A stretch of 64,000 bases of DNA from Citrobacter telavivensis (lineage in GTDB: Bacteria > Pseudomonadota > Gammaproteobacteria > Enterobacterales > Enterobacteriaceae): the NCBI GenBank assembly GCA_009363175.1, contig CP045205.1, positions 558,001-622,000 of the forward strand. The letters run 5' to 3'. The notes beneath the pieces were generated by a model, which was given only the letters and a program-made list of their open reading frames with translations, did no database searches and had not been told where the DNA came from. Every line of letters begins with the position of its first letter. Positions within the stretch are counted from its first letter, which is position 1. This document shows positions 42,179-55,025 of this stretch, piece by piece. Made by a program: the position numbers and the translations under genes.

Positions 42179-43510
42179 ATGGAATCACTGGCCGCACTCT
42201 ATAAAAATCATATCGTTACCCTACAAGAACGGACGCGTGATGCGCTGGAACGCTTTAAGCTTGATGCGCTTCTTATTCACTCCGGCGAGCTGTTTAATGT
42301 TTTCCTCGACGATCATCCTTACCCGTTTAAGGTCAATCCGCAGTTTAAAGCCTGGGTACCGGTGACTCAGGTGCCAAATTGCTGGCTGCTGGTTGATGGG
42401 GTGAACAAACCCAAACTGTGGTTCTACTTGCCGGTCGACTACTGGCACAACGTTGAGCCGCTGCCAACCTCCTTCTGGACTGAAGAAGTTGAGGTGATTG
42501 CCCTGCCGAAAGCGGATGGTATTGGCAGTCAACTGCCTGCCGCTCTTGGCAATATTGGTTATATTGGCCCGGTTCCGGAGCGTGCGCTGCAACTGGAGAT
42601 TGCGGCCAGCAACATCAACCCGAAAGGGGTGATCGACTATCTGCATTATTACCGTGCCTACAAAACGGATTACGAACTGGCCTGCATGCGTGAAGCGCAG
42701 AAAATGGCGGTGAATGGGCACCGTGCGGCGGAAGAAGCCTTCCGTTCAGGGATGAGCGAGTTCGACATCAACCTGGCTTATCTGACCGCAACCGGTCATC
42801 GCGACACCGATGTGCCGTACAGCAATATCGTGGCGCTGAACGAGCATGCGTCGGTTCTGCATTACACGAAACTGGATCATCAGGCACCGTCTGAAATCCG
42901 CAGCTTCCTGCTGGATGCCGGTGCGGAGTATAACGGCTATGCCGCAGACCTGACCCGTACCTGGTCGGCGAAAAGCGACAATGAGTATGCGCAGTTAGTG
43001 AAAGATGTGAATGACGAACAGCTGGCGCTGATCGCCACTATGAAAGCGGGCGTCAGCTATGTGGACTATCACGTTCAGTTCCATCAGCGTATTGCGAAAC
43101 TGCTGCGTAAGCACCAGATCGTCACCGATCTGAGCGAAGAAGCGATGGTCGAAAACGATCTCACCGGACCGTTTATGCCGCACGGTATCGGCCATCCTCT
43201 GGGTTTGCAGGTGCATGATGTTGCTGGCTTTATGCAGGATGACTCTGGTACGCATCTCGCCGCGCCGTCTAAATATCCGTATCTGCGCTGCACCCGTGTG
43301 CTCCAGCCGGGTATGGTGCTGACCATTGAACCAGGCTTTTACTTCATCGAATCGCTGCTCGCGCCGTGGCGTGAAGGGCCGTTCAGCAAACACTTCAACT
43401 GGCAAAAAATTGAAGCGCTGAAACCGTTTGGCGGTATTCGTATTGAAGACAACGTGGTGATCCACGAAAACAACGTTGAGAACATGACGCGGGATCTGAA
43501 ACTGGCGTAA
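42179..43510 (+). CDS. pepQ: Xaa-Pro dipeptidase PepQ
   Basis: PepQ hydrolyses dipeptides with C-terminal proline and also some organophosphates. It is a 443-residue pita-bread metallopeptidase. Metal ligands are visible in LLDAGAEYNGYAADLTRTW (two Asp), HGIGHPLGLQVHD (His), LTIEPGFYF (Glu) and GGIRIEDNVVI (Glu). It is divergent from fadBA, and its TAA overlaps the yigZ ATG by one base. Confidence 0.97.
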   Translation: MESLAALYKNHIVTLQERTRDALERFKLDALLIHSGELFNVFLDDHPYPFKVNPQFKAWVPVTQVPNCWLLVDGVNKPKLWFYLPVDYWHNVEPLPTSFWTEEVEVIALPKADGIGSQLPAALGNIGYIGPVPERALQLEIAASNINPKGVIDYLHYYRAYKTDYELACMREAQKMAVNGHRAAEEAFRSGMSEFDINLAYLTATGHRDTDVPYSNIVALNEHASVLHYTKLDHQAPSEIRSFLLDAGAEYNGYAADLTRTWSAKSDNEYAQLVKDVNDEQLALIATMKAGVSYVDYHVQFHQRIAKLLRKHQIVTDLSEEAMVENDLTGPFMPHGIGHPLGLQVHDVAGFMQDDSGTHLAAPSKYPYLRCTRVLQPGMVLTIEPGFYFIESLLAPWREGPFSKHFNWQKIEALKPFGGIRIEDNVVIHENNVENMTRDLKLA

Positions 43511-44124
43511 TGGACAGTTGGTTAATCCCTGCGGCGCCGGTCACCGTTGTTGAAGAGATCAAAAAAAGCCGCTTCATTACGCTGCTGGCGCATACCGAGG
43601 GCGTAGAGGCGGCAAAAGCGTTTGTGGAGTCAGTGAAAGCGGAGCACCCGAGCGCCCGCCACCATTGCGTGGCGTGGGTGGCGGGCGCGCCGGATGATTC
43701 ACAGCAGCTGGGCTTTTCTGATGACGGTGAACCGGCGGGAACGGCAGGTAAGCCGATGCTCGCGCAGTTGATGGGCAGCGGCGTTGGGGAAATCACCGCC
43801 GTTGTGGTGCGCTACTACGGCGGAGTCTTGCTCGGCACCGGCGGACTGGTTAAAGCCTACGGCGGTGGCGTAAACCAGGCATTGCGTCAGTTAACGACGC
43901 AGCGCAAGACGCCATTAACCGAATATACTTTGCAGTGTGAGTACGCGCAGTTGGCTGGCGTTGAAGCACTTCTGGGTCAACATGACGGCAAAATCGTCAC
44001 CAGTGATTACCAGGCATTCATTCGGTTACGGGTGGCGCTTCCTTATGCGAAAGTGGATGAATTTTCAGCAAAGCTGGCGGATTTTAGTCGTGGTTCATTG
44101 CAATTGTTAGCGATTGAAGAATAA
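43510..44124 (+). CDS. yigZ: IMPACT/YigZ family protein
   Basis: The 204-residue protein has the N-terminal IMPACT domain (KKSRFITLLAHT; SDDGEPAGTAGKPML; VVVRYYGGVLLGTGGLVKAYG) and a C-terminal ferredoxin-like domain (DUF1949). The family is related to the eukaryotic Gcn2 inhibitor IMPACT; its bacterial function is unclear, with a ribosome or nucleotide role suggested. It is translated from a TAATG junction with pepQ. Confidence 0.94.
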   Translation: MDSWLIPAAPVTVVEEIKKSRFITLLAHTEGVEAAKAFVESVKAEHPSARHHCVAWVAGAPDDSQQLGFSDDGEPAGTAGKPMLAQLMGSGVGEITAVVVRYYGGVLLGTGGLVKAYGGGVNQALRQLTTQRKTPLTEYTLQCEYAQLAGVEALLGQHDGKIVTSDYQAFIRLRVALPYAKVDEFSAKLADFSRGSLQLLAIEE

Positions 44125-44162
44125 TCCCCACCTCATTTTGAAGAACTAAGGAAGCGGCAGAG

Positions 44163-45614
44163 ATGCATTTTCGCGCCATTACCCGAATCGTAGGACTACT
44201 GGTCATCTTATTTTCGGGCACGATGATCCTCCCGGGGCTGGTAGCGCTTATCTATCGTGATGGGGCGGGACGCGCATTTACGCAAACCTTTTTTGTCGCG
44301 CTGGTGATTGGCTCCATGTTGTGGTGGCCGAACCGTCGTGAGAAAGGCGAACTGAAATCTCGCGAAGGGTTTTTGATCGTCGTGCTGTTCTGGACTGTGC
44401 TGGGCAGCGTGGGTGCGTTGCCCTTCATCTTTTCTGAAAGCCCGAACCTCACGATTACCGATGCGTTCTTCGAATCATTCTCCGGACTGACCACGACCGG
44501 TGCCACTACGCTGGTGGGGCTGGATTCGCTACCACATGCGATCCTCTTTTATCGCCAGATGCTGCAATGGTTTGGCGGGATGGGGATCATTGTGCTGGCC
44601 GTCGCGATTCTGCCAATACTCGGTGTCGGTGGGATGCAGCTCTATCGCGCTGAAATGCCCGGACCGCTGAAAGATAACAAGATGCGCCCGCGTATTGCCG
44701 AGACGGCAAAAACGCTGTGGTTGATCTATGTCCTGCTGACGGTGGCCTGTGCACTGGCGCTATGGTTTGCCGGCATGCCGGCGTTTGATGCCATCGGACA
44801 CAGTTTTGCCACTATCGCGATCGGCGGGTTTTCCACCCATGATGCCAGCGTGGGCTACTTTGACAGCCCAACGATTAACACCATTATTGCTATCTTCTTA
44901 TTAATCTCCGGCTGTAACTACGGTCTGCACTTCTCGTTACTGAGTGGCCGCAGCCTGAAGGTTTACTGGCGTGACCCCGAATTTCGTATGTTCATTGGTG
45001 TCCAACTGACGCTGGTGGTCATCTGCACATTAGTGCTCTGGTTCCATAACATCTATAGCTCCGCGCTGACGACGCTCAACCAGGCCTTTTTCCAGGTAGT
45101 GTCGATGGCCACCACGGCCGGATTTACGACCGACAGTATTGCGCGCTGGCCGCTTTTCCTGCCGGTACTGCTGCTATGTTCCGCGTTTATAGGTGGCTGT
45201 GCGGGCTCAACGGGCGGGGGATTGAAGGTTATCCGTATCCTCTTGCTGTTCAAACAGGGGAACCGCGAACTGAAGCGTCTGGTGCATCCCAATGCGGTCT
45301 ATAGCATCAAGCTGGGGAACCGCGCGCTGCCGGAACGTATTCTTGAAGCCGTCTGGGGATTTTTCTCGGCGTATGCGCTGGTCTTCATTATCAGTATGTT
45401 GGCGATTATCGCGACCGGTGTGGACGATTTCTCCGCCTTTGCCTCCGTGGTGGCGACGCTGAACAACCTTGGGCCTGGGCTGGGCGTCGTGGCGGACAAC
45501 TTTGCCAGTATGAATCCGGTGGCGAAATGGATCCTGATTGCCAACATGCTGTTCGGTCGTCTGGAAGTCTTCACTCTGCTGGTACTTTTTACCCCGACTT
45601 TCTGGCGTGAATAA
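44163..45614 (+). CDS. trkH: Potassium uptake protein TrkH
   Basis: TrkH is the channel subunit of the Trk potassium system and works with the cytoplasmic regulator TrkA. The 483-residue membrane protein has repeated M1-P-M2 units with degenerate selectivity-filter loops; FSGLTTTGATTL and IGGFSTHDAS, TTAGFTTDSI and LNNLGPGLG mark the four pore segments. hemG follows 11 bases after its stop, as in E. coli. Confidence 0.97.
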   Translation: MHFRAITRIVGLLVILFSGTMILPGLVALIYRDGAGRAFTQTFFVALVIGSMLWWPNRREKGELKSREGFLIVVLFWTVLGSVGALPFIFSESPNLTITDAFFESFSGLTTTGATTLVGLDSLPHAILFYRQMLQWFGGMGIIVLAVAILPILGVGGMQLYRAEMPGPLKDNKMRPRIAETAKTLWLIYVLLTVACALALWFAGMPAFDAIGHSFATIAIGGFSTHDASVGYFDSPTINTIIAIFLLISGCNYGLHFSLLSGRSLKVYWRDPEFRMFIGVQLTLVVICTLVLWFHNIYSSALTTLNQAFFQVVSMATTAGFTTDSIARWPLFLPVLLLCSAFIGGCAGSTGGGLKVIRILLLFKQGNRELKRLVHPNAVYSIKLGNRALPERILEAVWGFFSAYALVFIISMLAIIATGVDDFSAFASVVATLNNLGPGLGVVADNFASMNPVAKWILIANMLFGRLEVFTLLVLFTPTFWRE

Positions 45615-45625
45615 TGGAGTAACAC

Positions 45626-46171
45626 GTGAAAACACTGATTCTTTTCTCATCCCGTGACGGGCAGACCCAGGAAATCGCCGCTTATCTGGCGTCAGAACTC
45701 AAAGAACTTGGTATCTGCACGGATGTGGTCAATCTGCATCGTACCGATGAACCTGACTGGGAACGCTATGACCGGGTAGTCATTGGCGCATCGATTCGTT
45801 ATGGGCACTATCATTCTGCCTTCCTCGCGTTTGTGAAGAAACATGCAACACGCTTGAATCACATGCCAAGTGCGTTTTACTCCGTCAACCTGGTGGCGCG
45901 GAAACCGGAAAAGCGGACGCCGCAAACCAACAGCTACGCGCGCAAGTTTTTAATGAACTCGCAGTGGCGGCCAGACCGTTCTGCAGTTATCGCCGGGGCG
46001 CTACTTTATCCGCGCTATCGCTGGTATGACCGAATGATGATTAAACTCATTATGAAAATGTCGGGCGGCGAAACGGATACGCGTAAAGAAGTTATTTATA
46101 CCGACTGGGAACAAGTCGCGAGTTTTGCCCGAGAAATCGCTCAGTTAACCCCCGATTCGTTGGTTAAATAA
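45626..46171 (+). CDS. hemG: Menaquinone-dependent protoporphyrinogen oxidase HemG
   Basis: HemG oxidises protoporphyrinogen IX to protoporphyrin IX using FMN and passes electrons to quinones. It has a flavodoxin-like fold: the N-terminal phosphate loop SSRDGQTQEIAAYLA, the block VVIGASIRYGHYHS and the long-chain insert typical of HemG (LVARKPEKRTPQTNSYARKF). Length is 181 residues as in E. coli. It lies 11 bases after trkH and directly upstream of the rRNA operon. Confidence 0.97.
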   Translation: MKTLILFSSRDGQTQEIAAYLASELKELGICTDVVNLHRTDEPDWERYDRVVIGASIRYGHYHSAFLAFVKKHATRLNHMPSAFYSVNLVARKPEKRTPQTNSYARKFLMNSQWRPDRSAVIAGALLYPRYRWYDRMMIKLIMKMSGGETDTRKEVIYTDWEQVASFAREIAQLTPDSLVK

Positions 46172-46550
46172 ACGTAAAGAATAAAAAATGCGCACTCGGA
46201 AAATTATTTTAAATTTCCCCTTGTCAGCCTGAAATAACTCCCTATAATGCGCCTCCACTGACACGGAACAACGGCACGCAAGCCGCCGGGTCAGCGGGGT
46301 TCAGAGATGAACGCCCACAGAGAAAAGCGAAATAAATGCTTGACTCTGAATGAGGAAAACGTAATATACGGGACCTCGCGACAGAGCGCTAAAGCGCGTC
46401 GCAACTGCTCTTTAACAATTTATCAGACAATCTGTGTGGGCACTCAAAGTGACATGGATTCTTAACGTCCTCGGACGAAAAATGAATACCAAGTCTCAAA
46501 GAGTGAACACGTAATTCATTACGAAGTTTAATTCTGTGAGCATCAAACTT
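46172..46550 (+). promoter_or_regulatory. rRNA operon promoters P1 and P2 and leader with boxA
   Basis: P1 is TTGTCA (46221-46226), 16 bases, TATAAT (46243-46248), with a GC-rich discriminator and an A/T-rich UP element upstream. P2 is TTGACT (46340-46345), 16 bases, TAATAT (46362-46367). The leader has a boxB-like hairpin (GCGCTAAAGCGC, about 46386-46397) and boxA TGCTCTTTAACA (46406-46417) for Nus-factor antitermination. No protein gene is seen in this 379-base gap. Confidence 0.92.
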
Positions 46551-48092
<1,542 letters not shown>

Positions 48093-48162
48093 CCTTAAAG
48101 AACCTGCCTTTGTAGTGCTCACACAGATTGTCTGATGAAAATTAGCAGTAAAAAATCTCTGC

Positions 48163-48239
<77 letters not shown>

Positions 48240-48242
48240 AAT

Positions 48243-48310
48243 TCCTTCTGATACTGCGTTGCGGCAACGCTCATATACTGATGTATGCTTCGCGTTACCA
48301 CGCCTTGTCT
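48243..48310. other. Structured block in the tRNA-Ile/tRNA-Ala spacer
   Basis: The 106-base spacer between the two tRNAs contains GCGTTGC/GCAACGC (48256-48270) and a CATA/TATG repeat (48272-48287). It is longer than I recall for E. coli rrnA. It may be a variable spacer block shared among rRNA operons. Confidence 0.5.
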
Positions 48311-48345
48311 CAGAACGAATTAAGGTTGATGAGATTAACTACGAT

Positions 48346-48421
48346 GGGGCTATAGCTCAGCTGGGAGAGCGCCTGCTTTGCACGCAGGAGGTCTGCGGTT
48401 CGATCCCGCATAGCTCCACCA
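48346..48421 (+). tRNA. alaT: tRNA-Ala (TGC)
   Basis: The 76-base sequence GGGGCTATAGCTCAG...ACCA has anticodon TGC at 48379-48381 and encoded CCA. It is followed by a 179-base spacer that carries a second boxA-like TGCTCTTTAAAA (48483-48494) before 23S. Confidence 0.98.
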
Positions 48422-48600
48422 TATTTACTGCAAAACCCAAGAAAACTTCAGAGTGTACCTGAAAAGGTTCACTGCGAAGTTTTGCTCTTTAAAAATCTGG
48501 ATCAAGCTGAAAATTGAAACGACACACAGTCAATGTGTGTTCGAGTCTCTCAAATTTTCGCAACACTGACGGTGTTTTACGAAACATCTTCGGGTTGTGA

Positions 48601-51507
<2,907 letters not shown>

Positions 51508-51605
51508 ACAACGCCGAAGCTGTTTTGGCGGATTTGAGAGAATTTTCAGTTCAGCTTGATAACAGATTATGTCACTTCGAGGAAACGGGGTGATAAAACA
51601 GAATT

Positions 51606-51725
51606 TGCCTGGCGGCTGTAGCGCGGTGGTCCCACCTGACCCCATGCCGAACTCAGAAGTGAAACGCCGTAGCGCCGATGGTAGTGTGGGGTCTCCCCAT
51701 GTGAGAGTAGGGAACTGCCAGGCAT
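51606..51725 (+). rRNA. rrf: 5S ribosomal RNA
   Basis: TGCCTGGCGGC...CTGCCAGGCAT is 120 bases and differs from E. coli 5S in only a few positions. It is 98 bases after 23S and is followed by the operon terminators. Confidence 0.99.
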
Positions 51726-51740
51726 CAAATAAACAGGAAA

Positions 51741-51816
51741 ACCTCATGCGAAAGCATGGGGTTTTTTTGTTTTATCTGCTGTTCAGTGAAGAGGCCATCC
51801 TGCGGATGGCCTTTTT
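51741..51816 (+). terminator. rRNA operon tandem terminators
   Basis: T1 has CCTCATGC/GCATGGGG with a GAAA loop followed by seven T (51741-51769). T2 has AGGCCATCC/GGATGGCCT followed by TTTTT (51792-51816). Two strong terminators in a row are normal for rRNA operons. Confidence 0.93.
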
Positions 51817-51866
51817 GCGTTTATCGGGATGATTACTTGAGCGGAGAAAGAGACGCTTTATTGGGT

Positions 51867-52373
51867 TTACTGCGCCTTTAGCCAGCGTAAAATGAATGCT
51901 GAAATCTGCTGTATATCATTGATATTTAATTGCGGAATATCCACGTCAAGTTGAACGTCACTGGCAATCGCAATAACGTGTTCATCAATGGTCAGTTCTT
52001 CCACACTGCGTCCACATCCCTGTCGAAACAATAAGATCTTCGCGACGGCTTCGTGCTTAAATCCCTCAACCAGCACCATATCCAGCGTGGTAGTCTCCAT
52101 CCTGCTGACCAGGTACGCTAAATCCAGCTCGGATGCTTCTGGCGTCTCGGTCATCAATGCCCAACGTTGCTGACTGGCGACCAGGGTTTGCGCTGCCCCC
52201 GCTTTGCGTAGCTCGTAGCTGTCTTTGCCGGGCTTATCCACGTCCATATCGTGATGCGTATGCTTGATAAGTCCAGGACGGATCCCTGCGGCGCACAGAG
52301 CCGGGATGAGCTTCCTGAGCAGTGTCGTTTTTCCCGTTCCGCTCCACGCGGCGATAGCCAGGAGAGGGATCAT
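51867..52373 (-). CDS. mobB: Molybdopterin-guanine dinucleotide synthesis adaptor MobB
   Basis: MobB is a GTP-binding P-loop protein that helps MobA load molybdenum cofactor. The P-loop is AAWSGTGKTTLL and the next conserved block GLIKHTHHDMDVDKPGKDSYELR. The ATG at 52373 overlaps the mobA stop as ATGA, giving 168 residues; the E. coli protein has 175, with the difference at the divergent C terminus. It is dispensable in E. coli. Confidence 0.95.
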   Translation of the reverse strand: MIPLLAIAAWSGTGKTTLLRKLIPALCAAGIRPGLIKHTHHDMDVDKPGKDSYELRKAGAAQTLVASQQRWALMTETPEASELDLAYLVSRMETTTLDMVLVEGFKHEAVAKILLFRQGCGRSVEELTIDEHVIAIASDVQLDVDIPQLNINDIQQISAFILRWLKAQ

Positions 52374-52954
52374 TGTTTTTCCTGCCATTTATCGAGCTCC
52401 TCAAGGGTATTCACATTCACAAACGCGTCCTTATAGTCGCTAAAATCAACGGCATGTCCACCGGCCTGACGCATAAAAACCATTACCCGTCGCTCGCCAG
52501 ACTGTAGATAAGTCTGCAAAAACGGCTGAACCGAGCGGTGAACCAGCGCAATGGTGGGGTGATCCCGTTCGCCATCGTGCACCCATACCACCGGTGCCTG
52601 ATTGCGTCGGGCACTTAATCGGGCAACCAGCGTCTGCGGGATAAAAGGGGTGTCACAGGGACAAAACAGAAACCAGTCGCCATTCTCCTGTTGGAAAACA
52701 GAAAGCATACCCGCCAGCGGACCGGGAAAATCCGCGATCACATCCGAAATGACTTTCAGGCCGCCAGAGCGATAAATATCCTGATGGCGATTGGCATTCA
52801 CAACTACCGTTTCCAGTTGCGATAACAGCGTATCGGCGACATGTTTCCACAGCGGTTTCCCTTTAAGCTCAAGCAGGCCTTTATCAATGCCGCCCATCCG
52901 CCTGGCCTTTCCGCCAGCAAGTACAACCCCTGTTATTGCACTAACCTGATTCAC
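52370..52954 (-). CDS. mobA: Molybdenum cofactor guanylyltransferase MobA
   Basis: MobA attaches GMP to molybdopterin to make the bis-MGD cofactor used by nitrate reductase, formate dehydrogenase and similar enzymes. The N-terminal nucleotidyltransferase signature VVLAGGKARRMGGIDKGLL is intact, as are FCPCDTPFIP and VWVHDGERDHPTIAL. It has 194 residues. It is the first gene of mobAB, with translational coupling to mobB. Confidence 0.97.
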   Translation of the reverse strand: MNQVSAITGVVLAGGKARRMGGIDKGLLELKGKPLWKHVADTLLSQLETVVVNANRHQDIYRSGGLKVISDVIADFPGPLAGMLSVFQQENGDWFLFCPCDTPFIPQTLVARLSARRNQAPVVWVHDGERDHPTIALVHRSVQPFLQTYLQSGERRVMVFMRQAGGHAVDFSDYKDAFVNVNTLEELDKWQEKQ

Positions 52955-53023
52955 TGATATCGCCTCTTTTATTGTGGGATTGACCCTGCTAACGTGTCTG
53001 TATCAAGAGTAAGGAGCACGACC

Positions 53024-53293
53024 ATGAAATGTAAACGCCTGAATGAAGTTATTGAACTCCTCCAGCCAGCCTGGCAAAAAGAGCCCGACCTTAACCTGAT
53101 GCAATTTTTGCAGAAACTGGCGAAAGAGTCAGGTTTTGACGGTGAACTGGCGGATTTAACCGACGACATTCTGATCTATCACCTGAAAATGCGCGACTCT
53201 GCAAAAGACGCTGTTATTCCCGGTATCCAAAAAGACTACGAGGAAGATTTCAAAACGGCGCTGCTGCGTGCCCGTGGCGTAATTAAAGAGTAA
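53024..53293 (+). CDS. yihD: DUF1040 family protein YihD
   Basis: This 89-residue protein starts MKCKRLNEVIELLQPAW after AAGGAG and is almost identical to E. coli YihD. It is a small soluble, mostly helical protein of unknown function, highly conserved in enterics. It is divergent from mobA and lies upstream of srkA with a 76-base gap. Confidence 0.95.
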   Translation: MKCKRLNEVIELLQPAWQKEPDLNLMQFLQKLAKESGFDGELADLTDDILIYHLKMRDSAKDAVIPGIQKDYEEDFKTALLRARGVIKE

Positions 53294-53369
53294 AAGCTTG
53301 TAAGTGGGGCCACCGAAGTTGTTATGAAATGATATCCTGAATCATTCGACGTATTTTCCGGATGATGGG

Positions 53370-54356
53370 ATGAACAACAACGCTTTCAATTTCCAGACAT
53401 TACACCCGGATACCATCATGGATGCGCTGTTTGAGCAGGGGATCCGGGTGGATTCTGGTCTTACTCCGCTTAACAGCTACGAAAACCGTGTCTACCAGTT
53501 TCAGGATGAAGACCGTCAGCGTTTTGTCGTTAAATTTTATCGCCCTGAGCGCTGGTCGGTTGATCAGATCCTGGAAGAGCATCAGTTTGCGATTGAACTG
53601 CTCGAAGATGACGTCCCGGTTGCCGCGCCGCTGGCTTTTAAGGGGCAGACGCTGTTGTCGCATCAGGGGTTCCACTACGCGATTTTTCCAAGCGTAGGTG
53701 GTCGGCAGTTCGAAGCGGACAATATCGATCAAATGGAAGCGGTGGGCCGTTATCTGGGGCGTCTGCATCAGATCGGTCGTAAGCGACCATTTACCTGGCG
53801 ACCGACCATTGGGCTGGACGAATACCTCGTCGAGCCGCGTAAACTCTTCGAGTATGCTCGCCTCATCCCGTCAGGACAAAAGGCCGCCTTCCTGAAGGCG
53901 ACGGATGCGCTGATTGTGGCCGTCACTGACCGGTGGCATACGAATTTTGACATGTTACGTCTACACGGCGACTGTCACGCCGGAAATATCCTCTGGCGCG
54001 AGGGGCCGCTGTTTGTCGATTTAGATGATTCCCGCAATGGTCCTGCCATTCAGGATCTGTGGATGCTTCTTAATGGTGATAAAGCTGAGCAACGTATGCA
54101 GCTTGAGACGATTATTGAAGCTTATGAAGACGTTAATGAGTTCGAAACGTCTGAAATTGAACTGATTGAACCTTTACGTGCCATGCGTTTGGTTTATTAT
54201 CTTGCCTGGCTGATGCGTCGTTGGGACGATCCTGCGTTTCCTAAAAACTTCCCGTGGTTGACCGGGGAAGATTACTGGCAACGACAGACCGCGACATTTA
54301 TCGAGCAGGCAAAAGTTCTGCAAGAACCCCCATTACAATTAACACCTATGTATTAA
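53370..54356 (+). CDS. srkA: Stress response kinase A (YihE)
   Basis: SrkA is a Ser/Thr protein kinase of the aminoglycoside-phosphotransferase-like fold that protects cells from stress-induced death, partly by antagonising MazF. The catalytic loop HGDCHAGNILWR has Asp201 and Asn206 and the metal-binding FVDLDDS has Asp217. It has 328 residues as in E. coli. dsbA follows 14 bases after the stop; in E. coli they are co-transcribed and CpxR-regulated. Confidence 0.97.
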   Translation: MNNNAFNFQTLHPDTIMDALFEQGIRVDSGLTPLNSYENRVYQFQDEDRQRFVVKFYRPERWSVDQILEEHQFAIELLEDDVPVAAPLAFKGQTLLSHQGFHYAIFPSVGGRQFEADNIDQMEAVGRYLGRLHQIGRKRPFTWRPTIGLDEYLVEPRKLFEYARLIPSGQKAAFLKATDALIVAVTDRWHTNFDMLRLHGDCHAGNILWREGPLFVDLDDSRNGPAIQDLWMLLNGDKAEQRMQLETIIEAYEDVNEFETSEIELIEPLRAMRLVYYLAWLMRRWDDPAFPKNFPWLTGEDYWQRQTATFIEQAKVLQEPPLQLTPMY

Positions 54357-54370
54357 TCGGAGACGTAATC

Positions 54371-54994
54371 ATGAAAAAGATTTGGCTGGCGCTGGCTGGT
54401 ATGGTTTTAGCTTTCAGCGCATCGGCAGCGCAATTCGAGGATGGTAAGCAGTATACCACCCTGGAAAAGCCCGTTGCCGGTGAACCGCAGGTGCTGGAGT
54501 TTTTCTCTTTCTATTGCCCACACTGCTACCAGTTTGAAGAAGTCCTTCATGTTTCTGATAACGTGAAGAAAAAACTTCCGGAAGGCGTCAAAATGACTAA
54601 GTACCACGTCGAGTTCCTGGGCCCGCTGGGCAAGGATCTGACGCAAGCGTGGGCTGTGGCGATCGCGCTGGGTGTTGAAGATAAAGTGACTGTGCCGATG
54701 TTTGAAGGTGTACAGAAAACCCAGACCGTACAAAGCGTTGCGGATATCCGTAAAGTATTCGTGGATGCCGGCGTTAAAGGCGAAGATTACGATGCGGCAT
54801 GGAACAGCTTTGTCGTGAAATCACTGGTTGCGCAGCAGGAAAAAGCCGCTGCCGATCTGCAACTGCAGGGCGTACCGGCGATGTTTGTTAACGGCAAATA
54901 TCAGGTGAATCCGCAGGGTATGGATACCAGCAGCATGGATATCTTTGTTCAGCAATATGCGGACACGGTGAAATACCTGGTCGGTAAGAAATAA
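54371..54994 (+). CDS. dsbA: Periplasmic thiol:disulfide oxidase DsbA
   Basis: DsbA introduces disulfides into exported proteins and is reoxidised by DsbB. A 19-residue signal peptide precedes the thioredoxin fold; the active site is FYCPHCYQF (Cys49/Cys52, mature Cys30/Cys33) and the cis-Pro loop QGVPAMFV. The ATG at 54371 gives 207 residues, one fewer than E. coli, because EFLGPLGKDL replaces a stretch with one more residue. The longer open frame overlapping srkA is not used. Confidence 0.98.
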   Translation: MKKIWLALAGMVLAFSASAAQFEDGKQYTTLEKPVAGEPQVLEFFSFYCPHCYQFEEVLHVSDNVKKKLPEGVKMTKYHVEFLGPLGKDLTQAWAVAIALGVEDKVTVPMFEGVQKTQTVQSVADIRKVFVDAGVKGEDYDAAWNSFVVKSLVAQQEKAAADLQLQGVPAMFVNGKYQVNPQGMDTSSMDIFVQQYADTVKYLVGKK

Positions 54995-54998
54995 AAGC

Positions 54999-55025
54999 AA
55001 CGCCGGTCAGTGACCGGCGTTTTTA
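54999..55025. terminator. Terminator shared by dsbA and yihG
   Basis: CGCCGGTCA and TGACCGGCG form a near-perfect palindrome followed by TTTTT on the plus strand. The yihG stop codon (55007-55009) lies inside it, so the hairpin overlaps the convergent gene's end. Confidence 0.85.

Noticed and set aside
41991..42197. An N-terminal extension of FadB of 69 residues
   Set aside because: It would run through the FadR operator and promoter; the ATG at 41990 has a good ribosome site and matches the family start.
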